Assembly (NCBI GenBank): GCA_030150795.1
Contig: JASLFF010000252.1
Location: 1 to 7,626, forward strand
Direction of reading: 5' to 3'
DNA length: 7,626 bases
Origin: Terriglobales bacterium
GTDB lineage: Bacteria; Acidobacteriota; Terriglobia; Terriglobales; Gp1-AA117
The notes below the pieces were generated by a model. The model was given only the letters and a program-made list of their open reading frames with translations. It searched no databases and was not told the origin of the DNA. The translations under genes were made by a program, and so were the position numbers. Positions 1 through 5,034 of this stretch are shown here, piece by piece (position 1 is the stretch's first letter; every line of letters begins with the position of its first letter).

Positions 1-409
1 GAATGTTTCTCACGGGCCCGGGTGAACCTTTGCCGGCGCGGTTGCGAGTCAGGGCTGCGCCGAGCCCCACGAGCGGAACAAGAGTTAATAGAAACGTCAG
101 GTGATACCAGACTGGAAACTTCGCCCAAAGTTGAATGTGTACCGGAATGAAGAGCGCCAGAATAATGGCGCCAAGCACCCACGGCACGCTCCTGCTCGAA
201 GGGGCTATCACGCCTGCCGTCGCGCCGGCAGCGAGCGACGCAAGAGCGCCAAGGATGAGGCGTGCGACTTTCATGCCGAGCGTAAAGCTCAGTGTGGGTT
301 CAGCCAGGGTATAACCCGGAAGGCCAGCGCGCAGCCCAAAGTTGATTAGCGTGGCCACCAGCCCCCAGACAACAAATCCGGCAACCAACGCGAAAATTCT
401 CCATTTCAT
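1..409 (-). CDS. Small four-helix integral membrane protein, 3' end beyond window
   Basis: An open frame starts at ATG 409-407 and runs 136 codons to the left edge without a stop, so the C-terminus is missing. GAGGTG lies five bases before the ATG and supports the start. The translation begins MKWRIFALVAGFVV and has four hydrophobic stretches, at about residues 5-24, 48-70, 77-92 and 102-120, joined by short polar loops. A conserved-looking patch, LPGYTLAEPTLSFTLGM (30-46), lies between helices 1 and 2, and HIQLWAKFPVWYHLTF (91-106) links helices 3 and 4. The last residues (TRNRAGKGSPGP) are polar and basic, so the protein probably ends soon after the edge. I recognise no enzymatic motif; the pattern resembles conserved hypothetical membrane proteins. 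It is divergent from a PadR regulator across a palindromic promoter region, so PadR control is a reasonable inference. Confidence 0.8.
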   Translation of the reverse strand, partial: MKWRIFALVAGFVVWGLVATLINFGLRAGLPGYTLAEPTLSFTLGMKVARLILGALASLAAGATAGVIAPSSRSVPWVLGAIILALFIPVHIQLWAKFPVWYHLTFLLTLVPLVGLGAALTRNRAGKGSPGPVRNI

Positions 410-420
410 AAAACACCTCG

Positions 421-453
421 CTATTAGTTTAATTAAACTAGTATACTCCAACT
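421..453. promoter_or_regulatory. Divergent promoter with nested palindromes, probable PadR operator
   Basis: The 44-base gap between the divergent genes contains a perfect 16-bp palindrome, TAGTTTAATTAAACTA, at 425-440. It overlaps ACTAGT (437-442) and AGTATACT (440-447), both also perfect palindromes. AGTATACT gives the -10-like hexamer TATACT on both strands: 442-447 on plus and 445-440 on minus. Plus-strand initiation about seven bases downstream would fall at or next to the PadR ATG at 454, and no Shine-Dalgarno sequence precedes it, so a leaderless mRNA is possible. Minus-strand initiation would leave a leader of about 24 bases carrying GAGGTG. Neither -35 box is convincing. PadR proteins are dimers that bind inverted repeats and often repress their own gene; binding here is inferred. 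Confidence 0.6.
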
Positions 454-825
454 ATGAAAGCTGAGCTTCTGATTCTTGGGGTCCTGCACAGGGGCAATTT
501 CCATCCGTATGAGATCAAGCGCCGCCTGCGAAATGCCATGGTGGAGTGCTATACGGATGTGGATGTGGGGACGTTGTATTACGCGATACGACAACTAGAG
601 AAGAACAAACTCATCATAGCGGTCCGGCGGGAACGCGTGGCCCGCGGCGGAATGCGGACCGTTTACGGGATTTCGCCGGGCGGGAAGCGCCGGTTTCAGC
701 AACTTCTCAACGAGCAATTCGCAGCAGAGGGACCGGTGGCCCAAACGCTCTACAGTGCGATGCTTTTTCTGCAATTCAGCAATCTGCCGCTGGTCGCGGA
801 CCTGCTGCGAACCAGGATCTCGTGA
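454..825 (+). CDS. PadR-family transcriptional regulator, truncated by in-frame TGA
   Basis: The 123-residue product holds the PadR winged helix-turn-helix at about residues 3-85. It opens MKAELLILGVLHRGNFHPYEI, where HPYEI matches the family's helix 2 region. VDVGTLYYAIRQLEKNKLI (36-54) is the recognition helix, in the usual G-[TS]-[LI]-Y-x-[AL]-[IL]-x-x-L-E pattern. RTVYGISPGGKRRF (68-81) is the wing. The first part of the C-terminal dimerisation helix follows (QTLYSAMLFLQF, 97-108), and then TGA at 823-825 ends the frame. Full PadR proteins of this subtype have about 180-190 residues, and the same frame continues with matching sequence to 1023. The product probably keeps the DNA-binding domain but lacks much of the dimer interface, so it may be inactive or altered. 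Start: ATG 454 has no Shine-Dalgarno but fits a leaderless transcript. Confidence 0.85.
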   Translation: MKAELLILGVLHRGNFHPYEIKRRLRNAMVECYTDVDVGTLYYAIRQLEKNKLIIAVRRERVARGGMRTVYGISPGGKRRFQQLLNEQFAAEGPVAQTLYSAMLFLQFSNLPLVADLLRTRIS

Positions 826-1023
826 GAAACGGAGGCAATTCAAAAAATTGCCGAGATTCGGAAGCAACTCGGTTCGTCCCCTGCGACAGGGGGACTCTAT
901 CTCCTCAAGCACCTTGATCTTCAGCATCGGCTTGACCGCAAATGGCTTCAGGCGGTGCTCTCCGATGTCGAGAAGGGGCGCGTGCGGGACGTAGCGGATC
1001 CCAAGCGGCTCACTCAAGGCTAG
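826..1023 (+). pseudogene. C-terminal remnant of the PadR regulator, in frame after the TGA
   Basis: Reading on in the same frame past TGA 823-825 gives 65 residues to TAG 1021-1023. They begin ETEAIQKIAEIRKQLG, include GGLYLLKHLDLQHRLDRKWL and end DVADPKRLTQG. This amphipathic, charged-helix pattern is what the C-terminal domain of long PadR proteins looks like. The whole reading would be 189 codons, a normal length. No frame shift is needed: a single CGA (Arg) to TGA change would explain the stop, since the context reads RTRIS-stop-ETEAIQ, where long PadR proteins often carry arginine. TGA is the normal stop of other genes here, so recoding to an amino acid is unlikely. A nonsense mutation, a sequencing error or genuine readthrough remain open. 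Confidence 0.75.
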
Positions 1024-1045
1024 CGCTAAAGAGGACTGCGATCCT

Positions 1046-1051
1046 TATAAT
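1046..1051 (+). promoter_or_regulatory. Possible -10 box for the VC0807-like gene
   Basis: TATAAT matches the sigma-70 -10 consensus exactly and lies between the PadR stop and ATG 1089. Initiation near 1058 would give a leader of about 30 bases. No recognisable -35 box sits 16-18 bases upstream, so this rests on one hexamer. Confidence 0.35.
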
Positions 1052-1088
1052 CAAAAGTTGGCGGTCCCAGCGGACTGCGCAATCACGT

Positions 1089-1778
1089 ATGCAACCTGAC
1101 ACCGTCTCACCGCAAGCCGCCCGGCCACCGCTACGAAGCATTGCCTGGGGCATCGTTCTCAACGCGGTAATTCCAGTCATTCTCTACAAGTTCTCCAAGC
1201 GTTACTATTCGCCCTCTGAAGTAACTGCTCTTGTGGCCGCCGCACTATTTCCTCTTGGCAAGAGCGGTTTCGACCTGGTCCTTCATCGGCAATTCGACCC
1301 GATTTCCATAGTGGTGTTGTTGGGTATTGCGACCGACGGCGTTGCCTTGATGTTCGGCGGCAGCCCGCGTCTCTTGCTGGTGCGCGAGTCAATGTTCACC
1401 GCCGCTTTTGGCATTGCCTGTTTTGCCTCGCTTCTGTTGCCTCGCCCGATGATGTTTTATTTTGGCCGGTATTTTATTGCAGGCACTGATCCTGAAGGGC
1501 AGGCCAGATTCAACGCAGCGTGGCAGTTTCCTGAAGTGCGTTTTTGCCATCGGCTGATTACGGTGGTTTGGGGATTTGTATTCGTGGGTGAACTGATAAT
1601 CCGGCTTGTGCTTATTTATCGGCTGCCGGCCGCGCTGGTACTGGTCATCTCGCCAATTCTCCTGGGAGTGCTTACCATCATCACCATGGTTTGGGCTTTC
1701 CGCTATGGGCATCAGGTCCGGCTCCGCGCCTTGGCATCGTTCACCCAACTGAAGATCCAAAATGCCAAAGACGCGTGA
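1089..1778 (+). CDS. VC0807-like multi-pass membrane protein
   Basis: This is a 229-residue membrane protein with about six hydrophobic segments, near residues 17-34, 45-60, 72-88, 103-119, 157-178 and 181-204. Its layout resembles the VC0807 family of uncharacterised membrane proteins: a first helix with NAVIPVILYKF, then YSPSEVTALVAAALFPL, then PRLLLVRESMFTAAFG. No transport or enzyme motif is visible and the function is unknown. The frame is open from 942, but that region lies under the PadR C-terminus and translates to arginine-rich shadow sequence, so I place the start at ATG 1089, after the PadR stop. No clear Shine-Dalgarno precedes it. It lies 65 bases after the PadR frame on the same strand, so co-transcription with or control by PadR is plausible. 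Its stop is 14 bases from the stop of the convergent glycosidase gene. Confidence 0.75.
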   Translation: MQPDTVSPQAARPPLRSIAWGIVLNAVIPVILYKFSKRYYSPSEVTALVAAALFPLGKSGFDLVLHRQFDPISIVVLLGIATDGVALMFGGSPRLLLVRESMFTAAFGIACFASLLLPRPMMFYFGRYFIAGTDPEGQARFNAAWQFPEVRFCHRLITVVWGFVFVGELIIRLVLIYRLPAALVLVISPILLGVLTIITMVWAFRYGHQVRLRALASFTQLKIQNAKDA

Positions 1779-1792
1779 GCTCTAACGCTCTG

Positions 1793-3118
1793 TTACTCGC
1801 GCAAGTATTGGATTCCCGCATTCAGCGCGTCCAGACCTGCCGACTGCGCGGTTGGCTGGAACCTGGGGTCAGTCTTTTCCACCTCGCTTTCATTCGTTCC
1901 GATTTTGGTATCGGTCCTGTTGTTCCACTGGAAGGTTACGTCGCCGGCGTCATTGCGGGTTGACACCACCGCTGCTGCGCTATGAGTGATATACGTCCTT
2001 GGATTCAGGCCTATCTTAGATACTGCGTAGTCCAGGTACCGCATCATCACGCCTTTGCCGGTGGCCATATCGGCGGCAAAATCGGTCCCAAATGCACCAT
2101 TGAGTGGGGCCTCATGGAGTACAGATGAGGGGTCGAACAGCCAACTGATCCCGCTTGCTACCCAGAGGGCCATTTTCATCGCGTTCTCTGGAAACGTAGG
2201 GTCTTGCTGTTTGATGATGTCAACCGTTCCAATCTGCTGCCGTATATCCACGATTGCCGCCAAGCCGCCTAAAAACAGTCCCTGATCGCCTGTCCACAAC
2301 TGGCCGTCAAAGAAAGGAGGGTTCCCCTGGTTATAGCCGGCATTCGCCGGATCAATCGCGCGTTCATACACAACCAATAGCTTGGCTGCGCCACTAGGTT
2401 GCAAGCAGCGGAAGAGTCCCTGCTGTTTGCCGGGAAGCGGACATTCTTTTTGCTTCATCAGATAATTGACGAACCAGTTCCTGAACCAGAGATACTGAGC
2501 GGCGGCCGCCTGCAAAACGTCCTTTTCATTCGTGTTTTGATAGAGACGCGCAGAAAGCACAAGATATAACCCATTGGTGACCGTGTTCTGTATCCCACCG
2601 TCCGCAGGCGGATGGTTCCAACAGCCGCCCGCAACCGGGCCTTTCTGCGGAGGCTGAACTGAGCGATTTACTTTTTCTGAATAGCCGCCCAGCGCGCTCC
2701 AGCACTTGCGGGCAACTTCCAGGCAATTCTCTTTCGTTATTCTGGGCTGCGAGCCTGCAAAGATTGTAGTGAAGTTCTGGTGAATCTTTGTGAATGTAAT
2801 GCCCCACCATCCGTAGTCATCCCACCAGACATTGGGGCTGTCCTTCCCGGGCTGGTTCTGGTCCTTATAGACCTCTCCGAAATAATCGTAGCTGTCCTGG
2901 ATCATCTCCTGCACAGTTTTGCGCCGGTCTGAAAGGTCCCAATGTTTTGAGCCTTCGATGATGAAATCAACGCAGGTATCAAGTGTGTTGGCTGTATGCC
3001 AGAAGTCCTTACGGATAAATACCGGCCAGGAGACCGCATAAAGGCGGTCGAAAACGTTCAGTACCACGTCCTTGTAACTCAGAACGTGTTCATAACTTGC
3101 GGCATGTTGGTGACTCAC
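1793..3118 (-). CDS. GH76-like (alpha/alpha)6-barrel glycosidase, no signal peptide
   Basis: The 441-residue product carries hallmarks of glycoside hydrolase family 76, whose known members are endo-alpha-1,6-mannanases. NVWWDDYGWWGITF (about 96-109) contains the adjacent aspartates D100-D101, matching the family's catalytic Asp pair in a W-x-DD-x-x-WW setting. GGCWNHP (164-170) and GGIQNTVTNGLYLVLSARLY (174-193) match the family's G-G-x-W and N-x-x-x-N-x-L-x-x-x-x-A-x-L-Y blocks. LWTGDQGLFLGGLAAI (274-289) matches the N/D-Q-G-x-x-x-G-x-L block. The start is GTG 3118-3116, because AAGGAG lies six bases upstream; the frame stays open to ATG 3370 but that extension is low-complexity and arginine-rich. 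From GTG the N-terminus MSHQHAASYEHVL is polar with no signal peptide, whereas GH76 enzymes are usually exported. The substrate is not deducible. It stands alone, tail to tail with the VC0807-like gene. Confidence 0.75.
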   Translation of the reverse strand: MSHQHAASYEHVLSYKDVVLNVFDRLYAVSWPVFIRKDFWHTANTLDTCVDFIIEGSKHWDLSDRRKTVQEMIQDSYDYFGEVYKDQNQPGKDSPNVWWDDYGWWGITFTKIHQNFTTIFAGSQPRITKENCLEVARKCWSALGGYSEKVNRSVQPPQKGPVAGGCWNHPPADGGIQNTVTNGLYLVLSARLYQNTNEKDVLQAAAAQYLWFRNWFVNYLMKQKECPLPGKQQGLFRCLQPSGAAKLLVVYERAIDPANAGYNQGNPPFFDGQLWTGDQGLFLGGLAAIVDIRQQIGTVDIIKQQDPTFPENAMKMALWVASGISWLFDPSSVLHEAPLNGAFGTDFAADMATGKGVMMRYLDYAVSKIGLNPRTYITHSAAAVVSTRNDAGDVTFQWNNRTDTKIGTNESEVEKTDPRFQPTAQSAGLDALNAGIQYLRE

Positions 3119-3389
3119 GACGAACTCCTTTCGCCGAGCTGATACGAAACTGCCGACTACGCGCGCCTCCGACTCCAGGACCACGGTTCGCAAGCGAGTT
3201 GGGACATGCCGCCGAAGCGGCATCCTGCCTTGGATTGAGAAGCGGGGGATTGGAGCGGGAAGCGCGCATTCCGCTGCGCACTGCGAGCGGTGCGCAAGCT
3301 TGACTTCACTTGTGGATACATCAAGCTCGGATCGGCAGTTGGGGACCATGCAGCCATTCGGGACCTGCAAGCGCTCCGGCTATTTCAAT
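3119..3389 (-). other. Long, hairpin-rich leader of the GH76-like gene
   Basis: If transcription starts just downstream of TATAAT at 3395-3390, the mRNA leader is about 265 bases. It contains two strong hairpins. At 3206-3223 a 7-bp stem (ATGCCGC/GCGGCAT) is closed by a four-base loop that reads C(UUCG)G on the minus strand, an exceptionally stable tetraloop; on the plus strand the loop is CGAA, so the minus strand is the likely RNA. At 3275-3296 a 7-bp stem (TGCGCAC/GTGCGCA) encloses eight bases. A weaker 7-bp inverted repeat (AGCTTGA/TCAAGCT) lies at 3297-3303 and 3321-3327. I do not recognise a known riboswitch class. Possible roles are translational control, a small RNA, or a dispersed repeat. 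Confidence 0.4.
3125..3130 (-). promoter_or_regulatory. Shine-Dalgarno site fixing the GTG start of the GH76-like gene
   Basis: On the minus strand AAGGAG (within AAAGGAG) is followed by six bases and then GTG AGT CAC. This near-ideal site argues for the GTG start at 3118 rather than the in-frame ATG at 3370, which has no comparable site. Confidence 0.7.
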
Positions 3390-3395
3390 ATTATA
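3390..3395 (-). promoter_or_regulatory. Possible -10 box for the GH76-like gene
   Basis: The minus strand reads TATAAT exactly here, in the context CTCTATAATATTG. No good -35 box lies 15-18 bases upstream (the best candidates are GAAATT-like). It is the only consensus -10 I noticed upstream of the glycosidase. Confidence 0.35.
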
Positions 3396-3503
3396 GAGAT
3401 AGGCTTGTGAGGAATTTCTGTGCTGCCGTATTTTTTTGTGCTGCTCAGGATTCCGGCCAGTGGAGTCAAGAAATATTTTCTCGCGCTCCAAGAGCTAAAG
3501 AGA

Positions 3504-3519
3504 GCAGCCGGCCGGCTGC
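3504..3519. repeat. Perfect 16-bp GC-rich palindrome
   Basis: GCAGCCGGCCGGCTGC equals its own reverse complement. It lies in the gap between the glycosidase promoter and the first palindromic repeat. No T-run follows it on either strand, so it is not a typical terminator; it could be a protein-binding site or chance. I see nothing else gene-like in 3396-3567. Confidence 0.4.
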
Positions 3520-3567
3520 ACAAAAGTAAAGAAGGAAGAGGCTCAGCTTTGCACAAAAAAGCAAAAT

Positions 3568-3656
3568 CTCACCACGGATGAACAGGGATGACACGGATTT
3601 ACAAACGTAAAAATGGCCCTGTTGAACTTTTTTTATCCGTGTAAATCAGTGGTAAG
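3568..3656. repeat. Dispersed palindromic intergenic repeat, copy 1
   Basis: An 89-bp element is bounded by CTCACCAC (3568-3575) and GTGGTAAG (3649-3656), which pair with one G-U. The left arm contains roughly 10-bp-spaced variants of CACGGATGA (CCACGGATGA, ACAGGGATGA, ACACGGATTT). The right arm, ATCCGTGTAAATCAGTGG, is nearly the reverse complement of the left-arm ends. The second copy at 4185-4278 is in the same orientation, and similarity extends left through an A-rich flank beginning at 3551. The element lies downstream of the terminator of the 92-residue gene. No coding capacity and no transposase. Confidence 0.8.
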
Positions 3657-3667
3657 GGTTGGGTGTT

Positions 3668-3696
3668 CTTAAGAAACCCGCCTTTTTAGGCGGGTT
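3668..3696 (-). terminator. Rho-independent terminator of the 92-residue gene
   Basis: On the minus strand an 8-bp stem AACCCGCC/GGCGGGTT with a six-base loop (TAAAAA) is followed directly by TTTCTT. It begins 17 bases after the TAG stop at 3714. The plus-strand reading lacks a T-run after the stem, so it most likely acts on the minus strand. Confidence 0.75.
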
Positions 3697-3713
3697 CCAT
3701 TGGGTCAAGAGTT

Positions 3714-3992
3714 CTACTCATTGGGCGGCTGCGAGAACCGCTCCCGGTCGCGCTCTTCAATGCGGCGCATGGCGCTCAGCAGATGGTAGTTCGCGCCTGC
3801 CCGAAGTTGCTCAGACTGGCGGTTAAGGTTTTGCATCATCAGGGGATCGAAAATGCCGACTTGCTCCAATGCCGCCATGTTGCGATGTACGCGGGCGAAA
3901 GCTGCGTTGAGACGGTTGAGAAGATCGTAGACTTGCGGTTTATAGGCACTGCCAGGGTCTTTTGGTGCGCTGGTAAAATCTGTGTCAGCCAT
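3714..3992 (-). CDS. Small helical protein of unknown function
   Basis: The 92-residue product starts MADTDFTSAPKDPGSAYKP with a polar, probably disordered N-terminus of about 20 residues. From YDLLNRLNAAFARVHRNMAA onward, through IFDPLMMQNLNRQSEQLRAG to AMRRIEERDRERF, it looks almost entirely alpha-helical and amphipathic, with no membrane segment or cysteine. I recognise no family. I chose ATG 3992-3990 because AAAGG lies about six bases upstream; an in-frame ATG at 4088 would add 32 basic residues that overlap an upstream hairpin and looks less likely. A terminator follows the stop closely, and a palindromic repeat lies on each side, so this is a single-gene unit. No clear promoter was found; the upstream stretch on the minus strand is T-rich. 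Confidence 0.65.
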   Translation of the reverse strand: MADTDFTSAPKDPGSAYKPQVYDLLNRLNAAFARVHRNMAALEQVGIFDPLMMQNLNRQSEQLRAGANYHLLSAMRRIEERDRERFSQPPNE

Positions 3993-4026
3993 AGGTTGCC
4001 TTTCTAAGGAAGGTGATTTGTGGTCA

Positions 4027-4059
4027 GGGACCGTCCGTGCGCTAACACGGGCGCGTCCC
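4027..4059. other. Imperfect stem-loop upstream of the small helical gene
   Basis: GGGAC (4027-4031) pairs with GTCCC (4055-4059), and inside it CCGTG (4035-4039) pairs with CACGG (4046-4050), separated by a small internal loop. On the minus strand it lies 35-67 bases before the ATG at 3992 and could form a leader structure. Read on the plus strand it is followed by GTCTTTTTG, as in a terminator, but no plus-strand gene ends nearby. Confidence 0.4.
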
Positions 4060-4184
4060 GTCTTTTTGTGTAATTGATTTTGGGACACAACGCAACGAAA
4101 AAGAAACGAAGAACCAAAAAACGAATTTTGTAAAGCGAGAGGTTTAGATTGTGAAGCAGCAACCGCCCTGCAAAAAAAGCAAAC

Positions 4185-4278
4185 CTCACCACGGATGAAT
4201 GGATAACACGGATTTACAAATTCAAAATGGTTCTATCCGAACTCTTGATCCGTGTAAATCAGTGTTATCAGCGGTAAG
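4185..4278. repeat. Dispersed palindromic intergenic repeat, copy 2
   Basis: This 94-bp element has the same orientation as copy 1. It starts CTCACCACGGATGAA, contains ACACGGATTTACAAA and ATCCGTGTAAATCAGTG, and ends GCGGTAAG, with the shared A-rich left flank from 4170. GTGTTATC and GATAACAC arms (the former on the minus strand at its left side) can pair, giving an extended hairpin in a transcript. It begins 12 bases beyond the DedA-like stop, so it occupies the 3' untranslated region of that gene and may serve as its transcript end; no classical terminator is seen there. Confidence 0.8.
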
Positions 4279-4290
4279 GGTTTAGGTCTG

Positions 4291-4935
4291 TCAGGCCACG
4301 CCGGCCTTCGGCTCTTTGGCGTCCGGAATCACCGACTTGCCTTCGCGCTTGCGCTTCCACGTCCAATAAAGTGCGGCCATCCCGCCGATCACGCTGAGCG
4401 CCACTACAGTCCACAGCATCGGACGGTAGTAATTGTGGAAGAAACCAAAGATCTGTTTGCTGTACATTGATCCCAGCCACGCCAGCAGTCCGTAACGGAT
4501 GGCGCGCGCCAGTCCCACTGCCACCAGGAAATACCGCTTGGGATATTTCAACGCGCCCGCCACGATCAGAAATGGCGAGAAAGGCACGGGAGGTGGCAGC
4601 AGCGCCGGCACAAACAAGCTCCAGAATCCGTATCTTTTAAATAGCTTGTAAATCCTCTCCGCTTTCTTTTTGGAAACTTTCTTTTCCAGGGCGTGCTCGC
4701 CGCTCTTGAAGCCCAGTCCATAGGTCACGTAGGCGCCCACAATCCCGCCGATTGTCGCCATAATGGCGTAATAAGGCCACCAAGTCCTCTGGTGGGCGGA
4801 AAGCACAATAGTGAGCGCGTCCATGCTCCCAGGCATGGGGACAACCGAATTATCGGCCAGGCCCAGCAGGATCAGCCCAACACCACCCAGGCGTTCCAGC
4901 CACGACCCTATCGATAGATAAATGACCAACGGCAC
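4291..4935 (-). CDS. DedA/YqaA-like (VTT domain) membrane protein
   Basis: This 214-residue membrane protein has hydrophobic segments at about 16-36, 56-75, 105-127, 134-156 and 173-191. The block FVPALLPPPVPFSPFLIVAGAL (starting at 108) has the proline-rich re-entrant pattern and closing A-G of the VTT/DedA superfamily, closest in style to its YqaA-like branch. GGIVGAYVTYGLGFKSGE (63-80) matches the conserved glycine-rich segment before the cytoplasmic basic loop KKVSKKKAERIYKLFKRYG. Family members act in membrane homeostasis, and some flip polyprenyl-phosphate or phospholipids; the substrate here is unknown. The tail is charged. The start is GTG 4935: TAA lies two codons upstream, and no strong Shine-Dalgarno is visible, so TTG 4929 is an alternative. 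It lies 99 bases after the PPK2 gene on the same strand, and may be co-transcribed with it. Confidence 0.85.
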   Translation of the reverse strand: MPLVIYLSIGSWLERLGGVGLILLGLADNSVVPMPGSMDALTIVLSAHQRTWWPYYAIMATIGGIVGAYVTYGLGFKSGEHALEKKVSKKKAERIYKLFKRYGFWSLFVPALLPPPVPFSPFLIVAGALKYPKRYFLVAVGLARAIRYGLLAWLGSMYSKQIFGFFHNYYRPMLWTVVALSVIGGMAALYWTWKRKREGKSVIPDAKEPKAGVA

Positions 4936-5034
4936 CAGTTATTGGATGCCAAATTCAGAGCGAGGCTCCGATTGAGAGTTGTAAAGGCGGTAAAATTCCT
5001 GCCAATTCGGGGCGGTCTGCGTGAGAACCCTGAC

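Noticed and set aside
823..825. TGA read as selenocysteine or tryptophan
   Set aside because: PadR proteins are not known selenoproteins, no clear SECIS-type structure was seen right after it, and TGA serves as a stop for other genes in the window.
942..1088. Upstream extension of the VC0807-like frame from ATG 942
   Set aside because: It lies under the PadR C-terminal frame and translates to arginine/serine-rich sequence unlike the hydrophobic protein that follows; ATG 1089 is the first start after the PadR stop.
3119..3370. 84-residue N-terminal extension of the GH76-like protein from ATG 3370
   Set aside because: The extension is arginine/proline-rich, encodes hairpins, and lacks a Shine-Dalgarno, whereas GTG 3118 has AAGGAG six bases upstream.
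3993..4088. 32-residue extension of the small helical protein from ATG 4088
   Set aside because: Basic, low-quality sequence crossing the stem-loop at 4027-4059; ATG 3992 has a suitable AAAGG.
4004..4192. 62-codon minus-strand frame with a hydrophobic start
   Set aside because: It begins inside repeat copy 2, overlaps the leader of the small gene and shows no family resemblance.
3568..4278. CRISPR array or composite transposon formed by the two repeats
   Set aside because: There are only two copies more than 500 bases apart with internal palindromes, no spacers of uniform length and no transposase.
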